Below are positions 35,242-44,449 of a stretch of 64,000 nucleotides of DNA, piece by piece. The stretch's first letter is position 1, and the number at the start of each line of letters is the position of its first letter. Source of the stretch: Drouetiella sp036703255 (GTDB lineage: Bacteria; Cyanobacteriota; Cyanobacteriia; Elainellales; Elainellaceae); the NCBI GenBank assembly GCA_036703255.1, contig DATNPL010000227.1, positions 1 to 64,000 on the forward strand. The letters are read 5' to 3'. Under the pieces are notes generated by a model. It made no database searches, was not told the DNA's origin, and saw only the letters and a list, made by a program, of their open reading frames with translations. Both the position numbers and the translations under genes were made by a program.

Positions 35242-36675
35242 CTATATCCAACCTCTCGAACTCACCTCATACATAGCTTGACAGCGTGTTCGAGCCTGGA
35301 GCTTGGTCAAGAGGTTGTTGATATGAAATTTAACAGTTCGTTCGCTGATAAAAAGCTGAGCCGCAATATCGCGATCGCGCAAGCCCTGCGCCAGCAGCGT
35401 CAAGATTTCCTGCTCCCGATCGGATAGGGTTTGTGCCTCGGAGGGCAGTTCGGCTATGCCCCAAGTTTTGCCCTGATGCGCGGCCTCGACGGCTTCCCGA
35501 AGTTGAGTGGGAGTAGTGAATAAATCCAGTTGGGCGATCGCCCCCTTGGGAACCGCCTGAGTTGGGTCAGCCACCCAGAGCAGCCGCTCGGCAGAGTCAG
35601 CCCAGCGAGCCGCATCATCTGTGATCAGCGGCACCCTGGGATCGTCTGTGCTGCATAGCTTTAGCCCTGCCAAGTAGGCTAAGTGGGTAAACGCCATTTG
35701 CAAAACGGGCGATCGGCACTGAATTTGGACTGCGGCTCCTGCTCGGCCGCTGGGGTAGGGCACTTCTAGCACAACCTGAAGCACCGCAGAGTTTCTACTG
35801 GCCTGATCGCTGAGGGTTTGCAGCGTTCCGCCCAGACAAGCCGCCGCAAAGCGCAAATCGCCAAAGGAATCGACTGATCCACAGGGTTCCTCAGCAGCAA
35901 GGGGGTTGGGAGATACGACATCTGGAAATACCATTGCCTCTAGCACGATTTGAGTTACCCCATAACTCAGCCGACAGTAGGTGCAGTTGAGATCTCGTAA
36001 GACTTCAGCCGTGCGAATGAGCAGATAAATGAGGGAATCTGTGAGCGATCGCTCTGTTCCCACGAGGCTAAAGCGCGCCCGACCCAGCACAGTCGCTAGC
36101 TGCTCCGACAAAAACGGATTAGCCTCCGGCAGGATCTGCTTTGCTTGCTGGTGCTGAGTGGCATGATCCAGCACGATCGCCAGAGTGGTGCATAGCCCTT
36201 GCAAAACCTCTAGAAATTCTGATGACAGCGGCTGATGGCTAAACACCGCCAGTACACCAATCACCCGATCGCCCACCATCAGCGGATAGCCCGCAAAGCC
36301 CGTAATTTTGTGGACGATCGCCCATTGCCGATCTTTAACCCAGGCTTCTTCAGCCAGGTGGTTACTCAAAAAGGGAATGCGATTTTGGGCGATTTTGCCT
36401 ACCTTAAAGGCTCCCATCGGCACACGAGCAAAAGAGCCATCGGTACGGGTGTACATCCCTGACGAAGCCACCAGCCGCAAATGAACGCGATCGCTCTCCA
36501 CCAGCCACACTCGCGCAAAGGCATAGCCAAACGTAGTCACCAAACCATCGGTGGCGCACTTGGCGATCGCTTCTGGCTCTAAGCAGCCGCTGAAGCTTTG
36601 GACAATTTCGCTGACCCGCTGCAAGTCAACGAGTAAGCGTCCGGCATCTAGAAATTGAGAGGTGGGATCTGGCAA
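35242..36675 (-). CDS. GAF-domain LuxR-family transcriptional regulator
   Basis: This is a 477-residue regulator. A GAF sensor domain lies at about residues 20-165 (AGYPLMVGDRVIGVLAVFS is its conserved core). A middle region of about 230 residues has no recognised domain. A C-terminal LuxR-type helix-turn-helix (LSDREQEILTLLAQG, then ISERTVKFHINNLL) is at about 415-475. It has no receiver domain, so it probably responds directly to a ligand or redox signal in the GAF domain. The best start appears to be TTG at 36675, with no strong ribosome-binding site, so the N-terminus is uncertain. Its targets are unknown. Confidence 0.87.
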   Translation of the reverse strand: MPDPTSQFLDAGRLLVDLQRVSEIVQSFSGCLEPEAIAKCATDGLVTTFGYAFARVWLVESDRVHLRLVASSGMYTRTDGSFARVPMGAFKVGKIAQNRIPFLSNHLAEEAWVKDRQWAIVHKITGFAGYPLMVGDRVIGVLAVFSHQPLSSEFLEVLQGLCTTLAIVLDHATQHQQAKQILPEANPFLSEQLATVLGRARFSLVGTERSLTDSLIYLLIRTAEVLRDLNCTYCRLSYGVTQIVLEAMVFPDVVSPNPLAAEEPCGSVDSFGDLRFAAACLGGTLQTLSDQASRNSAVLQVVLEVPYPSGRAGAAVQIQCRSPVLQMAFTHLAYLAGLKLCSTDDPRVPLITDDAARWADSAERLLWVADPTQAVPKGAIAQLDLFTTPTQLREAVEAAHQGKTWGIAELPSEAQTLSDREQEILTLLAQGLRDRDIAAQLFISERTVKFHINNLLTKLQARTRCQAMYEVSSRGWI

Positions 36676-36954
36676 GCGTGGGGGGAATGATGACGGGGAT
36701 AGGGGGGAATGGGGGATGGGGAGAGAAAGCGCGGAGCAGGCAACAGCATTTTGAATTTATAGCGAGATTCCGTCCAGCTTTGCTGTAATGTCTAGTACGC
36801 AATGCTCAACGCTATCGAATTAGATTTAGGCTCAACCCTTTCTTATTAACGGGCTGAGAGCGATAGATCCGGCGACAAAAGCCTAAACACGCCCATGCTT
36901 TAAAGACGCTTTAAAACCCCTTTAGAGAATCCTCAAAACCGCAAGATCCAGCGC

Positions 36955-37863
36955 TCAAAACAGGCTCAACTCTAACCGTTGCGCCAAGACCTCAACCAAG
37001 GCAAGCCCCGCGATCGGATTACCAATGGGATCAAGCGCCGGACTGTAGCAGGCAATTGCCCCTTGCCCCGGCACAACGACCAACAGCGCGCCGCTAATGC
37101 CCGATTTCATCGGCAGGCCAATGCGAACCGCGTAGGTGCTAGAAGCTTCATATAGCCCACAGGTCAGCATCAGAGCGTTAACCGCCTGACGGTGCTGAGG
37201 AACTATCGTGGCTGAAGGATGGGCTAAGAGATTGCCCAATCGCGCCAGATCGCTCACCTGTCCGGCAAGGCAGCAGATCTGCTCATAGGTGTCGAGGGCG
37301 ATTTCGGCAGCGGCGAGGTGCCCATGCTGAACGAGGGTTTCTGCGATCGCCTGATTAATGCCGCGTCCCTCAGAGCGCACCGAGACTAGCGTTGTTTTAT
37401 CTATTTCTAGGCGGCAGCGCGCTTGATGATTGAGCCAGGTGCATAGCCCCTGACAGCGATCGTGGCTAGTTGCGCCAGGCAGCCGACCTGCTAAAGCGAT
37501 CGCGCCACTGTTGAGCATAGGATTGCGGGGTCGGCCATTGTCGGCGATGAGTTGCTCTAGCGAGTTAAAGGGCGCATCAGAAGGCTGCATACCCACCCAT
37601 CGAAACAGGTTGTCTATACCAAACTGCTCTAGCAAGTAGAGCACCATCAAGGGTTTGATCACGCTCATCAAAGGAAAAACACAGTGAGTATCGCCCCAAA
37701 GCTCGGATTGCCCCTGGCGATCGACACAGGTGGCAAACCAGTCTGCCTGCACTGCCTTGAGCCGCGAAATCCGAGTCATGACTTGACCATAGCGAGCTTT
37801 TTGTCTTGCTTGCTCTGTCCAAAGCACTAGCTGCTCGGTCGTCAGCGCGGCCAACCCCCCCAT
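36955..37863 (-). CDS. glsA: Glutaminase
   Basis: This serine-dependent glutaminase has a beta-lactamase-like fold and converts glutamine to glutamate and ammonia. The active-site SxxK is in FPLMSVIKP (about residues 63-71). RNPMLNSGAIAL and the late GLPMKSGISGALL block are further family signatures. At 302 residues the length is normal. Its start is five bases after the stop of the ABC-F gene on the same strand, so the two are co-transcribed and possibly translationally coupled. Confidence 0.95.
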   Translation of the reverse strand: MGGLAALTTEQLVLWTEQARQKARYGQVMTRISRLKAVQADWFATCVDRQGQSELWGDTHCVFPLMSVIKPLMVLYLLEQFGIDNLFRWVGMQPSDAPFNSLEQLIADNGRPRNPMLNSGAIALAGRLPGATSHDRCQGLCTWLNHQARCRLEIDKTTLVSVRSEGRGINQAIAETLVQHGHLAAAEIALDTYEQICCLAGQVSDLARLGNLLAHPSATIVPQHRQAVNALMLTCGLYEASSTYAVRIGLPMKSGISGALLVVVPGQGAIACYSPALDPIGNPIAGLALVEVLAQRLELSLF

Positions 37864-37868
37864 TGGTT

Positions 37869-39779
37869 TTACTCCTGCATTTCTGAGAGCGCCATCCAGC
37901 GCTCGGTGGCTTTGTCGATCGTTTCTTCGAGTTCCGACAAGCGCTCTGAGAGCTGCTGCACTGCGGAAAATCCGCCAGGAGGTTGGTTAAATAGCGTTTT
38001 TTGGATCTCCTCTTTTTCGGCTTCTAGCTGAGGAATCTGAGTTTCAAGCTGCTCTAGTTCTCGCTTTTCTTTATAGGAAAGCTTGCGATTAGAAGCGGGC
38101 TGAGGCGGAACAGCAGTAGGGGGTGGGGCCGAGGGGGCAGTCTTGGGAGACTGTGCAGGCTCAGCGCGATCGTCTGCGGCTTTGTAATCGAGATACAAGG
38201 AGTAGTTGCCGGGATACTGACGCAGATTGCCGCCCGGTTCTAGGGCAAAGATGGTTTCTACCGTGCGATCGAGAAAGTAGCGATCGTGCGAAACGACAAT
38301 GACGCAGCCGTTAAATTCCTCTAAGTATTCTTCTAGAACCGCCAGGGTTTGCACATCCAGATCATTGGTGGGTTCGTCCAAAATCAGCAGGTTGGGGGCG
38401 CTCATTAGCACGCGCAGCAAAAACAAGCGCCGCCGTTCGCCACCCGAGAGCTTGTTGATGGGGGCATACTGCTGGTTGCCAGGAAACAGAAACCGCTCCA
38501 GCATCTGAGATGCGGTAATGATAGAGCCATCGCTAGTTTTCACCAGTTCGGCAACCTCTTTGAGGTAATCAATGACGCGCTGATCGGGGTTGATTTCTAA
38601 ATCGTCGGAGTGCTGGTCAAAATAGCCGATGTGGATGGTGCTGCCAATCTCGACCTTGCCCGAGTCGGGCGGCACCTTACCCGTGATGATGTTCATCAGC
38701 GTCGTTTTTCCGGCTCCGTTGCCGCCGATAATGCCGATGCGATCGTCAGGATTGAATTCATAGCTGAAATCTTTAATCAGGGTGCGATCGCCATAGGCTT
38801 TGGTGACATTCACCAGCTCTACCACCTTTTTGCCGATGCGTCGTCCCGCAGTCGTGATCTCGACTTTTCCCTGCGTCTGCTTAAATTCTTTGTTTTGCAT
38901 ATCGCCGATGCGATCGATCCGCGCTTTTTGCTTGGTGCTGCGAGCTTTAGGGCCACGCTTTAGCCATTCCAGTTCACGCCGCAATACGCCCCGATGCTTG
39001 CGCTGAGAATTGGCATCCGATTCTTCCGCTAGGGCTTTTTTCTCTAGATAGTAGGAATAGTTGCCGTCATAGGTGTAGAGGTCGCCGCGATCGATTTCGA
39101 CGATGCGGTTGGTGACGCGATCGAGAAAGTAGCGATCGTGGGTGATCAGCAGCAGCGCACCTCGGAAGCGGTTGAGGTATTCTTGCAGCCATTCTACCGA
39201 GAGGGCATCCAGATGGTTGGTTGGCTCGTCCATCAACAGCACTTCTGGATCGGACAAGAGAGCGGTTGCCAGCGCCACGCGCTTGCGATAGCCGCCGGAG
39301 AGGTCAACCACTTTGGCATCAAAGTCTTCGATCCCCAATTTTGACAAAATGATTTTGGCGTTAGTTTCCATCTCCCATGCGCCTGTAGCATCCATTCGCT
39401 CCATCACGGTGGAGAGGCGAGCCATGAGGCGATCGTGATCTCCGGTGCCATGCGCGAGTTTGTCAGAAATCTCTTCATATTCACGCACCAGCGACATCTG
39501 CTCGCCGCTGTTGGCAAAGACCTGTTCTAGCACCGTCAGGTTTTCATCAACGTCTGGCTGCTGCGGCAGGTAGACGATGCGTGCACCAGAGTTGACCCAA
39601 ATATCGCCTTCGTCGATCGGTTCCAGGCGGGCAATCATTTTCAGGAAGGTGGATTTGCCAGAGCCGTTGGTGCCAATCAGTCCCACCTTGTCAGTGGCGT
39701 CGAGGCTAAAGCTGGCATCTTTGAGGATTTCTTTGATGCCAAAGTCTTTTTTGACGGCTTGAAGCGTGAAAATGCTCAT
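37869..39779 (-). CDS. ABC-F family ATPase (Uup-like)
   Basis: This is a soluble ABC-F protein with two ATPase domains and no membrane part. Walker A motifs are GTNGSGKST (residues 36-44) and GGNGAGKTT. Walker B motifs are LLMDEPTNHLD and LILDEPTNDLD, both with intact glutamates. A linker follows the first domain, and a C-terminal charged coiled coil (about 560-636) is typical of Uup. Such proteins bind ribosomes or branched DNA and tune translation. The start at ATG 39779 (MSIFTLQAV) was chosen over a longer frame. The gene is followed directly by glutaminase. Confidence 0.92.
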   Translation of the reverse strand: MSIFTLQAVKKDFGIKEILKDASFSLDATDKVGLIGTNGSGKSTFLKMIARLEPIDEGDIWVNSGARIVYLPQQPDVDENLTVLEQVFANSGEQMSLVREYEEISDKLAHGTGDHDRLMARLSTVMERMDATGAWEMETNAKIILSKLGIEDFDAKVVDLSGGYRKRVALATALLSDPEVLLMDEPTNHLDALSVEWLQEYLNRFRGALLLITHDRYFLDRVTNRIVEIDRGDLYTYDGNYSYYLEKKALAEESDANSQRKHRGVLRRELEWLKRGPKARSTKQKARIDRIGDMQNKEFKQTQGKVEITTAGRRIGKKVVELVNVTKAYGDRTLIKDFSYEFNPDDRIGIIGGNGAGKTTLMNIITGKVPPDSGKVEIGSTIHIGYFDQHSDDLEINPDQRVIDYLKEVAELVKTSDGSIITASQMLERFLFPGNQQYAPINKLSGGERRRLFLLRVLMSAPNLLILDEPTNDLDVQTLAVLEEYLEEFNGCVIVVSHDRYFLDRTVETIFALEPGGNLRQYPGNYSLYLDYKAADDRAEPAQSPKTAPSAPPPTAVPPQPASNRKLSYKEKRELEQLETQIPQLEAEKEEIQKTLFNQPPGGFSAVQQLSERLSELEETIDKATERWMALSEMQE

Positions 39780-39949
39780 GGGGCGGGGGGTAGGGGACGA
39801 TTCTCCTGCGGAGATGCAGTATGTAGAACAGAGACTGAGCACAAGCCTGCTCGCTCAGCTTACCAAATTCACCCCAGAGAGTGGGGTTGCCCACTCAAAA
39901 CAGATCGCTTGAAAGAGGGCGCGATCGCTGTATTTCAGCTCTTTATGTC

Positions 39950-40204
39950 TTACCCCTTTTGATTGTCTGACTTAAATCTTCCCGCGACGAACTCTCGCTT
40001 GGCGGCGTGCTTGGTGTTGCGTCCTGAGACTCGCTTGCGCCACATGCGAAAGCTAGAGGGCTTCATCTCGCGGCGCATCAAGGCGATCGTCTGTTTTTCA
40101 TCTAGGCCAAACTGGAGGGTGATGGCCTCAAAGGGGGTGCGATCTTCCCAGGCCATTTCTAGGATGCGATCGAGGGTTTGAGGATCTAGGTCGGGCAGTT
40201 TCAT
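39950..40204 (-). CDS. TIGR03643/DUF2805 family protein
   Basis: This basic 84-residue protein matches a small conserved family: LDRILEMAWEDRTPFEAI, then FGLDEKQTIALMRREMKPSSFRMWRKRVSGR (given as about residues 35-63). The N-terminal half looks like a helix-turn-helix and the C-terminus is Lys/Arg-rich, suggesting nucleic-acid binding. The function is unknown. It is on the same strand as the upstream ABC-F gene but 170 bp from it. Confidence 0.85.
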   Translation of the reverse strand: MKLPDLDPQTLDRILEMAWEDRTPFEAITLQFGLDEKQTIALMRREMKPSSFRMWRKRVSGRNTKHAAKREFVAGRFKSDNQKG

Positions 40205-40321
40205 GGCTAGGATATTGCTGATTTGGGATGGGAGGAACTTAGCTTTTACTAATCTAGCTTCTGTAGAAAGCTAGTAATAAGAGTTAGGTGTGGGATTGAG
40301 TAGACTTTTTGCATAAATCCG

Positions 40322-40428
40322 AACCTTGGGGGTTTCCCCCAAACCCCCATTGGGGGACGAGCGCTTCCCCCAAACCCCCTCCGATTAGATCACTAATGAG
40401 AGGTGTTAGGTCGCTTTGCATCGGTGGG
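40322..40428 (+). repeat. Dispersed G/C-run repeat, copy 2
   Basis: It has the same order of blocks as 25460-25567: CCTTGGGGG, C-runs and G-runs, GGGGACGAGCGCTTCCCC, CCCCCTCCG, then TCGCTTTGCATCGGTGGGG. The first 62 bases match copy 3 (inverted) at about nine in ten positions. Confidence 0.8.
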
Positions 40429-40582
40429 GCGATCGGGGTTTGGTTTAAATTTTGAGTTCTGTGCCAATTTTAAGCTTGATCCCAATCCTTCAACTAAGCA
40501 GACTTGACTTAGACAGGCTGGGCTGACGCAAGCCCTTTCTAATAAACCCCCTCAAAACTTAAGTGCCCTTAGAACTTGGTAA

Positions 40583-40684
40583 CAATGCGTAGCGCCCCCT
40601 GAGCCTCACAATCCAACCCTTCGGAGGGGGTTTGGGGGAAGCGCCTCGTCCCCCAACGGGGGTTTGGGGGGAACCCCCAAGGCT
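40583..40684 (-). repeat. Dispersed G/C-run repeat, copy 3 (inverted)
   Basis: The reverse complement begins CCTTGGGGGTTCCCCCC and ends near GGGGGCGCTACGCATTG, matching copies 1 and 2 in layout. With copy 2 it makes a long inverted repeat that could fold as one large cruciform. Confidence 0.8.
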
Positions 40685-40850
40685 GTTTCATTCAGCAGAC
40701 ACACTCAGCCACAAAGTCGTCACACAAATTTTTATGGTTTTGGTTACAATTTTGCCCGGACAACTTACCATAGCGGTTGCCTTAACTCACTACCCTGCCA
40801 AACCATCGCCCATCTATTTGCGTCTCTAACTCTGTCTCCCCAAACGCCCC

Positions 40851-41885
40851 ATGATTCAAGTCGAACACCTCAGCAAAACCTACGGCTCTACTCCTGCCAT
40901 CCAAGACGTCACCTTTGAGGTTGAGAAGGGAGAAATCTTGGGATTTTTAGGGCCAAACGGGGCTGGAAAAACGACAACCATGCGGATTTTGACAGGATAT
41001 CTCCCTGCTACCAGCGGCACCGCCAAAATTGCCGGATTCGATGTGCATGAAGACTCGCTAGCCGTAAGAAAAAGAATTGGCTACCTGCCCGAAACACCGC
41101 CGCTCTATCCTGAAATGACGGTAGAAGACTTCTTGCATTTCGTCGCGCGGATTAAAGGCGTGTCGGCAGGCGATCGCCCCGTCCGGGTCAACATGGCGCT
41201 CAAGCGCTGCAACTTGCTAGAAAAGCGAAAAGTCTTGATTCGCAAGCTGTCTAAAGGTTTTCGGCAGCGGGTCGGCATTGCCCAGGCGATCGTCCATGAT
41301 CCCCCAGCCATTATTTTGGACGAACCAACGGTGGGGCTAGATCCCCGTCAGATTATTGATGTCCGCAACTTGATCAAAAGTCTGGCAGGCGAGCACACTA
41401 TCATTCTTTCCACCCACATTCTGCCAGAGGTCAGTATGACCTGTAGCCGCGTCGCCATTATCAATCGCGGTCAGGTCGTCGCCACCAACACACCCGACCA
41501 ACTGATGGCACAACTCAACAGCGGCTTGGGCTATGAGCTAGAGGTAGAAGGCAATGTCGAAGCGCTAGCTCAGCATCTACGAAATTTGGCAGGTATTCAA
41601 TCTGTTCACGTTTCGCAAGTGCAAAACCTTCAAGCAGGCTTGCCCAATGACTTACCTGAAGCTGTGTCTGGAAACCGCCACAAGCTGGCGATCGCCCTCT
41701 CCTCAGGCAGCGACGATTTGGGACGGCAGATTGCTGCCACCGTAGTCAGGGGTGGCCTAGGGCTCTATGAAATGAAGCGATCGCGGGTCAGCCTAGAAGA
41801 TGTCTTCCTCGATCTCACGACCGAAGAAAAGCCCCCTGAAGCGATCGCAGCGATCGAGCCTGAATCCGATTCCTCAGAGGTTTAG
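40851..41885 (+). CDS. ABC-2 transporter ATP-binding protein (GldA-like)
   Basis: The ATPase of an ABC-2 exporter: Walker A GPNGAGKTT (34-42), signature LSKGFRQRVGIAQAI, Walker B IILDEPTVGLDP, and an H-loop histidine in STHILPEV. A C-terminal extension of about 115 residues beyond the ATPase is usual in the GldA/CcmA group. It is the first gene of a four-gene same-strand set with a GldF-like permease, a GldG-like protein and a DUF4340 protein. In Bacteroidetes the GldA/F/G proteins are needed for gliding; in cyanobacteria the transported substrate is not known. Confidence 0.92.
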   Translation: MIQVEHLSKTYGSTPAIQDVTFEVEKGEILGFLGPNGAGKTTTMRILTGYLPATSGTAKIAGFDVHEDSLAVRKRIGYLPETPPLYPEMTVEDFLHFVARIKGVSAGDRPVRVNMALKRCNLLEKRKVLIRKLSKGFRQRVGIAQAIVHDPPAIILDEPTVGLDPRQIIDVRNLIKSLAGEHTIILSTHILPEVSMTCSRVAIINRGQVVATNTPDQLMAQLNSGLGYELEVEGNVEALAQHLRNLAGIQSVHVSQVQNLQAGLPNDLPEAVSGNRHKLAIALSSGSDDLGRQIAATVVRGGLGLYEMKRSRVSLEDVFLDLTTEEKPPEAIAAIEPESDSSEV

Positions 41886-41960
41886 GGTCTGGTTTCTAGC
41901 TTTAATTTCAATTCTTCAAATCACTCCAAAATCGCCCCAGTTATCCGGAGATCTCCCTCA

Positions 41961-42761
41961 ATGGGCACCATCCTCGCCAATATCATTGCCATCTATCGCC
42001 GTGAGCTGCAAAGTTATTTTTCCTCACCCGCTTCCTACGTCATTGCCGGAACCTTTTGGCTGCTCAGCGGACTCTGCCTCTTCTTTATTTTGCTCAGCCC
42101 CAGCAGTCTCATCTCTCAGGTGGCGGCACGCGATCAGATGGGCATCACCACGCCTCCGGTGGATGTAGCCTACGAATTTTTGAACGTGTTTTTGGGAGCA
42201 GTGGGCAATATTGCGCTGTTTGTGCTGCCGATGCTGTCGATGGGTCTTTACACCGAGGAGCGCAAGCGCGGCACCCTAGAGCTGCTAGCCACCTCACCCA
42301 TTACCAACTGGGCAGTCGCAGTGGGCAAGCTTCTGGGAGTTTTGACCTTCTTTATCACAATGATCCTACCCTTGCTCATCTACGAGGCGATCGTCCTGGG
42401 AGCCTCCAATCCGTCGATTCAACCCACTACGATGCTGCTGGGGCATGGCGGCCTGGTGCTGTTGGCAGGAGCCATTTTGTCGCTGGGCATGTTCCTGTCT
42501 TCTATCACCAGCAGCACTGGGCTAGCCGCCATGCTGACCTATGCCCTCAATTTTTTCCTTTGGGTAGTCGATTACATCGCTCAAGGCATTGGTGGCACCA
42601 TCGGCGGTGCCCTGGGTCATCTGGCGCTGCTGAAAAATTTCACCAATTTCACCCAAGGCATTTTTGATACCAGCAGCCTTGTTTTGTTCGTCAGCTATGT
42701 GGTTTTGGGGTTATTTCTCACCGCTCAATCTATCGAAGCCTTTAGATTTCAGCGATCGTAG
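41961..42761 (+). CDS. ABC-2 type permease (GldF-like)
   Basis: This membrane permease of 266 residues has about six helices. It starts with a cytoplasmic segment (YRRELQSYFSSPASYVIAG), typical of ABC-2 permeases, and has the conserved cytoplasmic EERKRGTLELLATSPI segment near residue 95. It lies 75 bp after the ATPase gene and 91 bp before the GldG-like gene, so it is the membrane partner of both. Confidence 0.92.
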   Translation: MGTILANIIAIYRRELQSYFSSPASYVIAGTFWLLSGLCLFFILLSPSSLISQVAARDQMGITTPPVDVAYEFLNVFLGAVGNIALFVLPMLSMGLYTEERKRGTLELLATSPITNWAVAVGKLLGVLTFFITMILPLLIYEAIVLGASNPSIQPTTMLLGHGGLVLLAGAILSLGMFLSSITSSTGLAAMLTYALNFFLWVVDYIAQGIGGTIGGALGHLALLKNFTNFTQGIFDTSSLVLFVSYVVLGLFLTAQSIEAFRFQRS

Positions 42762-42852
42762 GTTTTTCTCCACGCCTCGACAGCTTCTGCCATTTTCCGC
42801 TCCGTCCCTGGAAATCCCCTAAAAAAGCCTTTAAAAGCCCTTAAAAAGCCCC

Positions 42853-44445
42853 ATGAAAAAAGTCCAAGCTTTCAACTGGAAACTCCTCAAATATTTCTTC
42901 TGGTTAGGGCCTGTCCTCATCATCATGGGGCTGACCTCTGGCGCGATCGCAGGCTGGGGCGCAGTGCCTACGGCTTTGATTGTCATAGGCATGGCCGTGA
43001 TTGCAGCGTGGCTCTATTTAGAAAGCTCAACCCACCCTGGATTCTGGGGCAAGCGATCGACGCAGGTCGGCACCAATGCCCTGTTAGCAACGCTGGCTAT
43101 GCTGGCGATCGTCGGCATGGTGAATGTTCTGGCGGTGCGCTATGCAGGCCGATTTGACCTGACAGAAAACCGCATTTTCACCCTCGCGCCTCAGTCTCAA
43201 GAAGTGGTGCAAAGCCTGAAGCAGCCCGTTAAAGTCTGGGTGTTTTCGGCAACGCCCAATCCGGTCGATCGCGAGCTTTTAGAAAACTATCGCCGCCGCA
43301 GCAATCAATTTAGCTACGAATTTATCGATCCGCAGGCTCAGCCAGGTATCGCCAAAACGTTCAATGTGCAGGCGATCGGCGAAGTCTATCTCGAAACGGG
43401 CGGCAATCGGCAGTTTGTCCAGTCGATCGCCAGCGGCGAAGCCCTCTCTGAACGCAAGCTAACCAACGGTTTGGCGCAGCTCAGCATTACGCAGCAGCAG
43501 AAAGTCTACTTCCTTCAGGGGCATGGCGAACGCATTCCCGAAGCTACGGGCAAGGGCGGCATGTCTGCGGCTACAGGCAAGCTCAAAGAAGTCAGCTACG
43601 TGCCCGTGCCGCTCAATTTGGCTGAAAATCCTCAGATTCCTGACGATGCCTCAGTTGTGGTGGTGGCTGGGGCACAGCGTCCGCTCTTAGACAATGAGCT
43701 AGAGGCACTCCGCACCTATGCTCAGGGCAAAGGCGGCCTCATGCTGCTGGTCGATCCGCAGACCGATCCTAAGCTCGGTACCTTCTTGAGCGACTGGGGC
43801 ATTCGGGTGAGCGATCGCCTCGTCATCGATCCGGCAGGGCAAGCGTCGGGTCTAGGCCCTGGCGTCACCATCGTCAACCAATATGGCGACCATCCGATCA
43901 CGCGCGGTTTTGGCAACGGCATCTCCTTTTATCCGCTAGCGCTGCCCCTAGAATCTTCCAACATTCCGGGCATAGACGGCGCAACGTTGCTCTACACAAG
44001 CGATCGCACCACTGCTCAGCAGATCGGCGAAACGGGCGAACTCGAATTTAACGCCGCCACTGATCCCAAAGGCCCCTTCAACATTGGCATGGCGCTAACG
44101 CGATCGGTTGCGTCCCCCACCCCGGCTTCCCCATCTCCTTCCCCCTCGCCAACCCCTAGCCCAGCCACGACCCAATCCCAATTTCGCCTTGTCGTCATCG
44201 GCAACTCCAGCTTTGCCACCGACGGTCTTTTTGAGCAGCAGCTCAACGGCGATCTCTTCCTTAATGCCACAACCTGGCTAAGCCAGCGGGACGACGAGGT
44301 GCTATCCATTCGCCCGCGAGAAGTAACCAACCGCCGCGTGGTTCTTTCACCGGAGCAAGTCATTGTAGTAACCCTCATTTCCATGCTGCTGCTGCCGTTG
44401 ATTGGCTATGGCATGGCAACAGCAGTCTGGTGGAAGCGAAGATAG
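42853..44445 (+). CDS. GldG-like ABC-associated extracytoplasmic protein
   Basis: The product is a 530-residue protein of the GldG/ABC-type uncharacterised transport family. It has two or three N-terminal membrane helices (to about residue 100), a large soluble domain with the family's AVRYAGRFDLTENRIFTL block, a Thr/Ser/Pro low-complexity insert near 415-440, and a C-terminal helix (about 495-525) ending WWKRR. The soluble part is predicted to face the periplasm. It fits directly after the permease and four bases before the DUF4340 gene. Confidence 0.88.
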   Translation: MKKVQAFNWKLLKYFFWLGPVLIIMGLTSGAIAGWGAVPTALIVIGMAVIAAWLYLESSTHPGFWGKRSTQVGTNALLATLAMLAIVGMVNVLAVRYAGRFDLTENRIFTLAPQSQEVVQSLKQPVKVWVFSATPNPVDRELLENYRRRSNQFSYEFIDPQAQPGIAKTFNVQAIGEVYLETGGNRQFVQSIASGEALSERKLTNGLAQLSITQQQKVYFLQGHGERIPEATGKGGMSAATGKLKEVSYVPVPLNLAENPQIPDDASVVVVAGAQRPLLDNELEALRTYAQGKGGLMLLVDPQTDPKLGTFLSDWGIRVSDRLVIDPAGQASGLGPGVTIVNQYGDHPITRGFGNGISFYPLALPLESSNIPGIDGATLLYTSDRTTAQQIGETGELEFNAATDPKGPFNIGMALTRSVASPTPASPSPSPSPTPSPATTQSQFRLVVIGNSSFATDGLFEQQLNGDLFLNATTWLSQRDDEVLSIRPREVTNRRVVLSPEQVIVVTLISMLLLPLIGYGMATAVWWKRR

Positions 44446-44449
44446 ACCT

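Larger units (their letters stand above)
40205..40850. other. Repeat-rich intergenic region
   Basis: This 646-bp gap between divergent genes contains two inverted copies of the G/C-run repeat (40322-40428 and 40583-40684). The spacer between them, about 150 bp, has no gene. Short frames at 40632-40829 and 40664-40918 arise from the repeat and lack any recognisable domain. Confidence 0.6.

Noticed and set aside
40632..40918. Two overlapping short frames before the GldA-like gene
   Set aside because: They arise from the G/C-run repeat and read into the true gene in the wrong frame.
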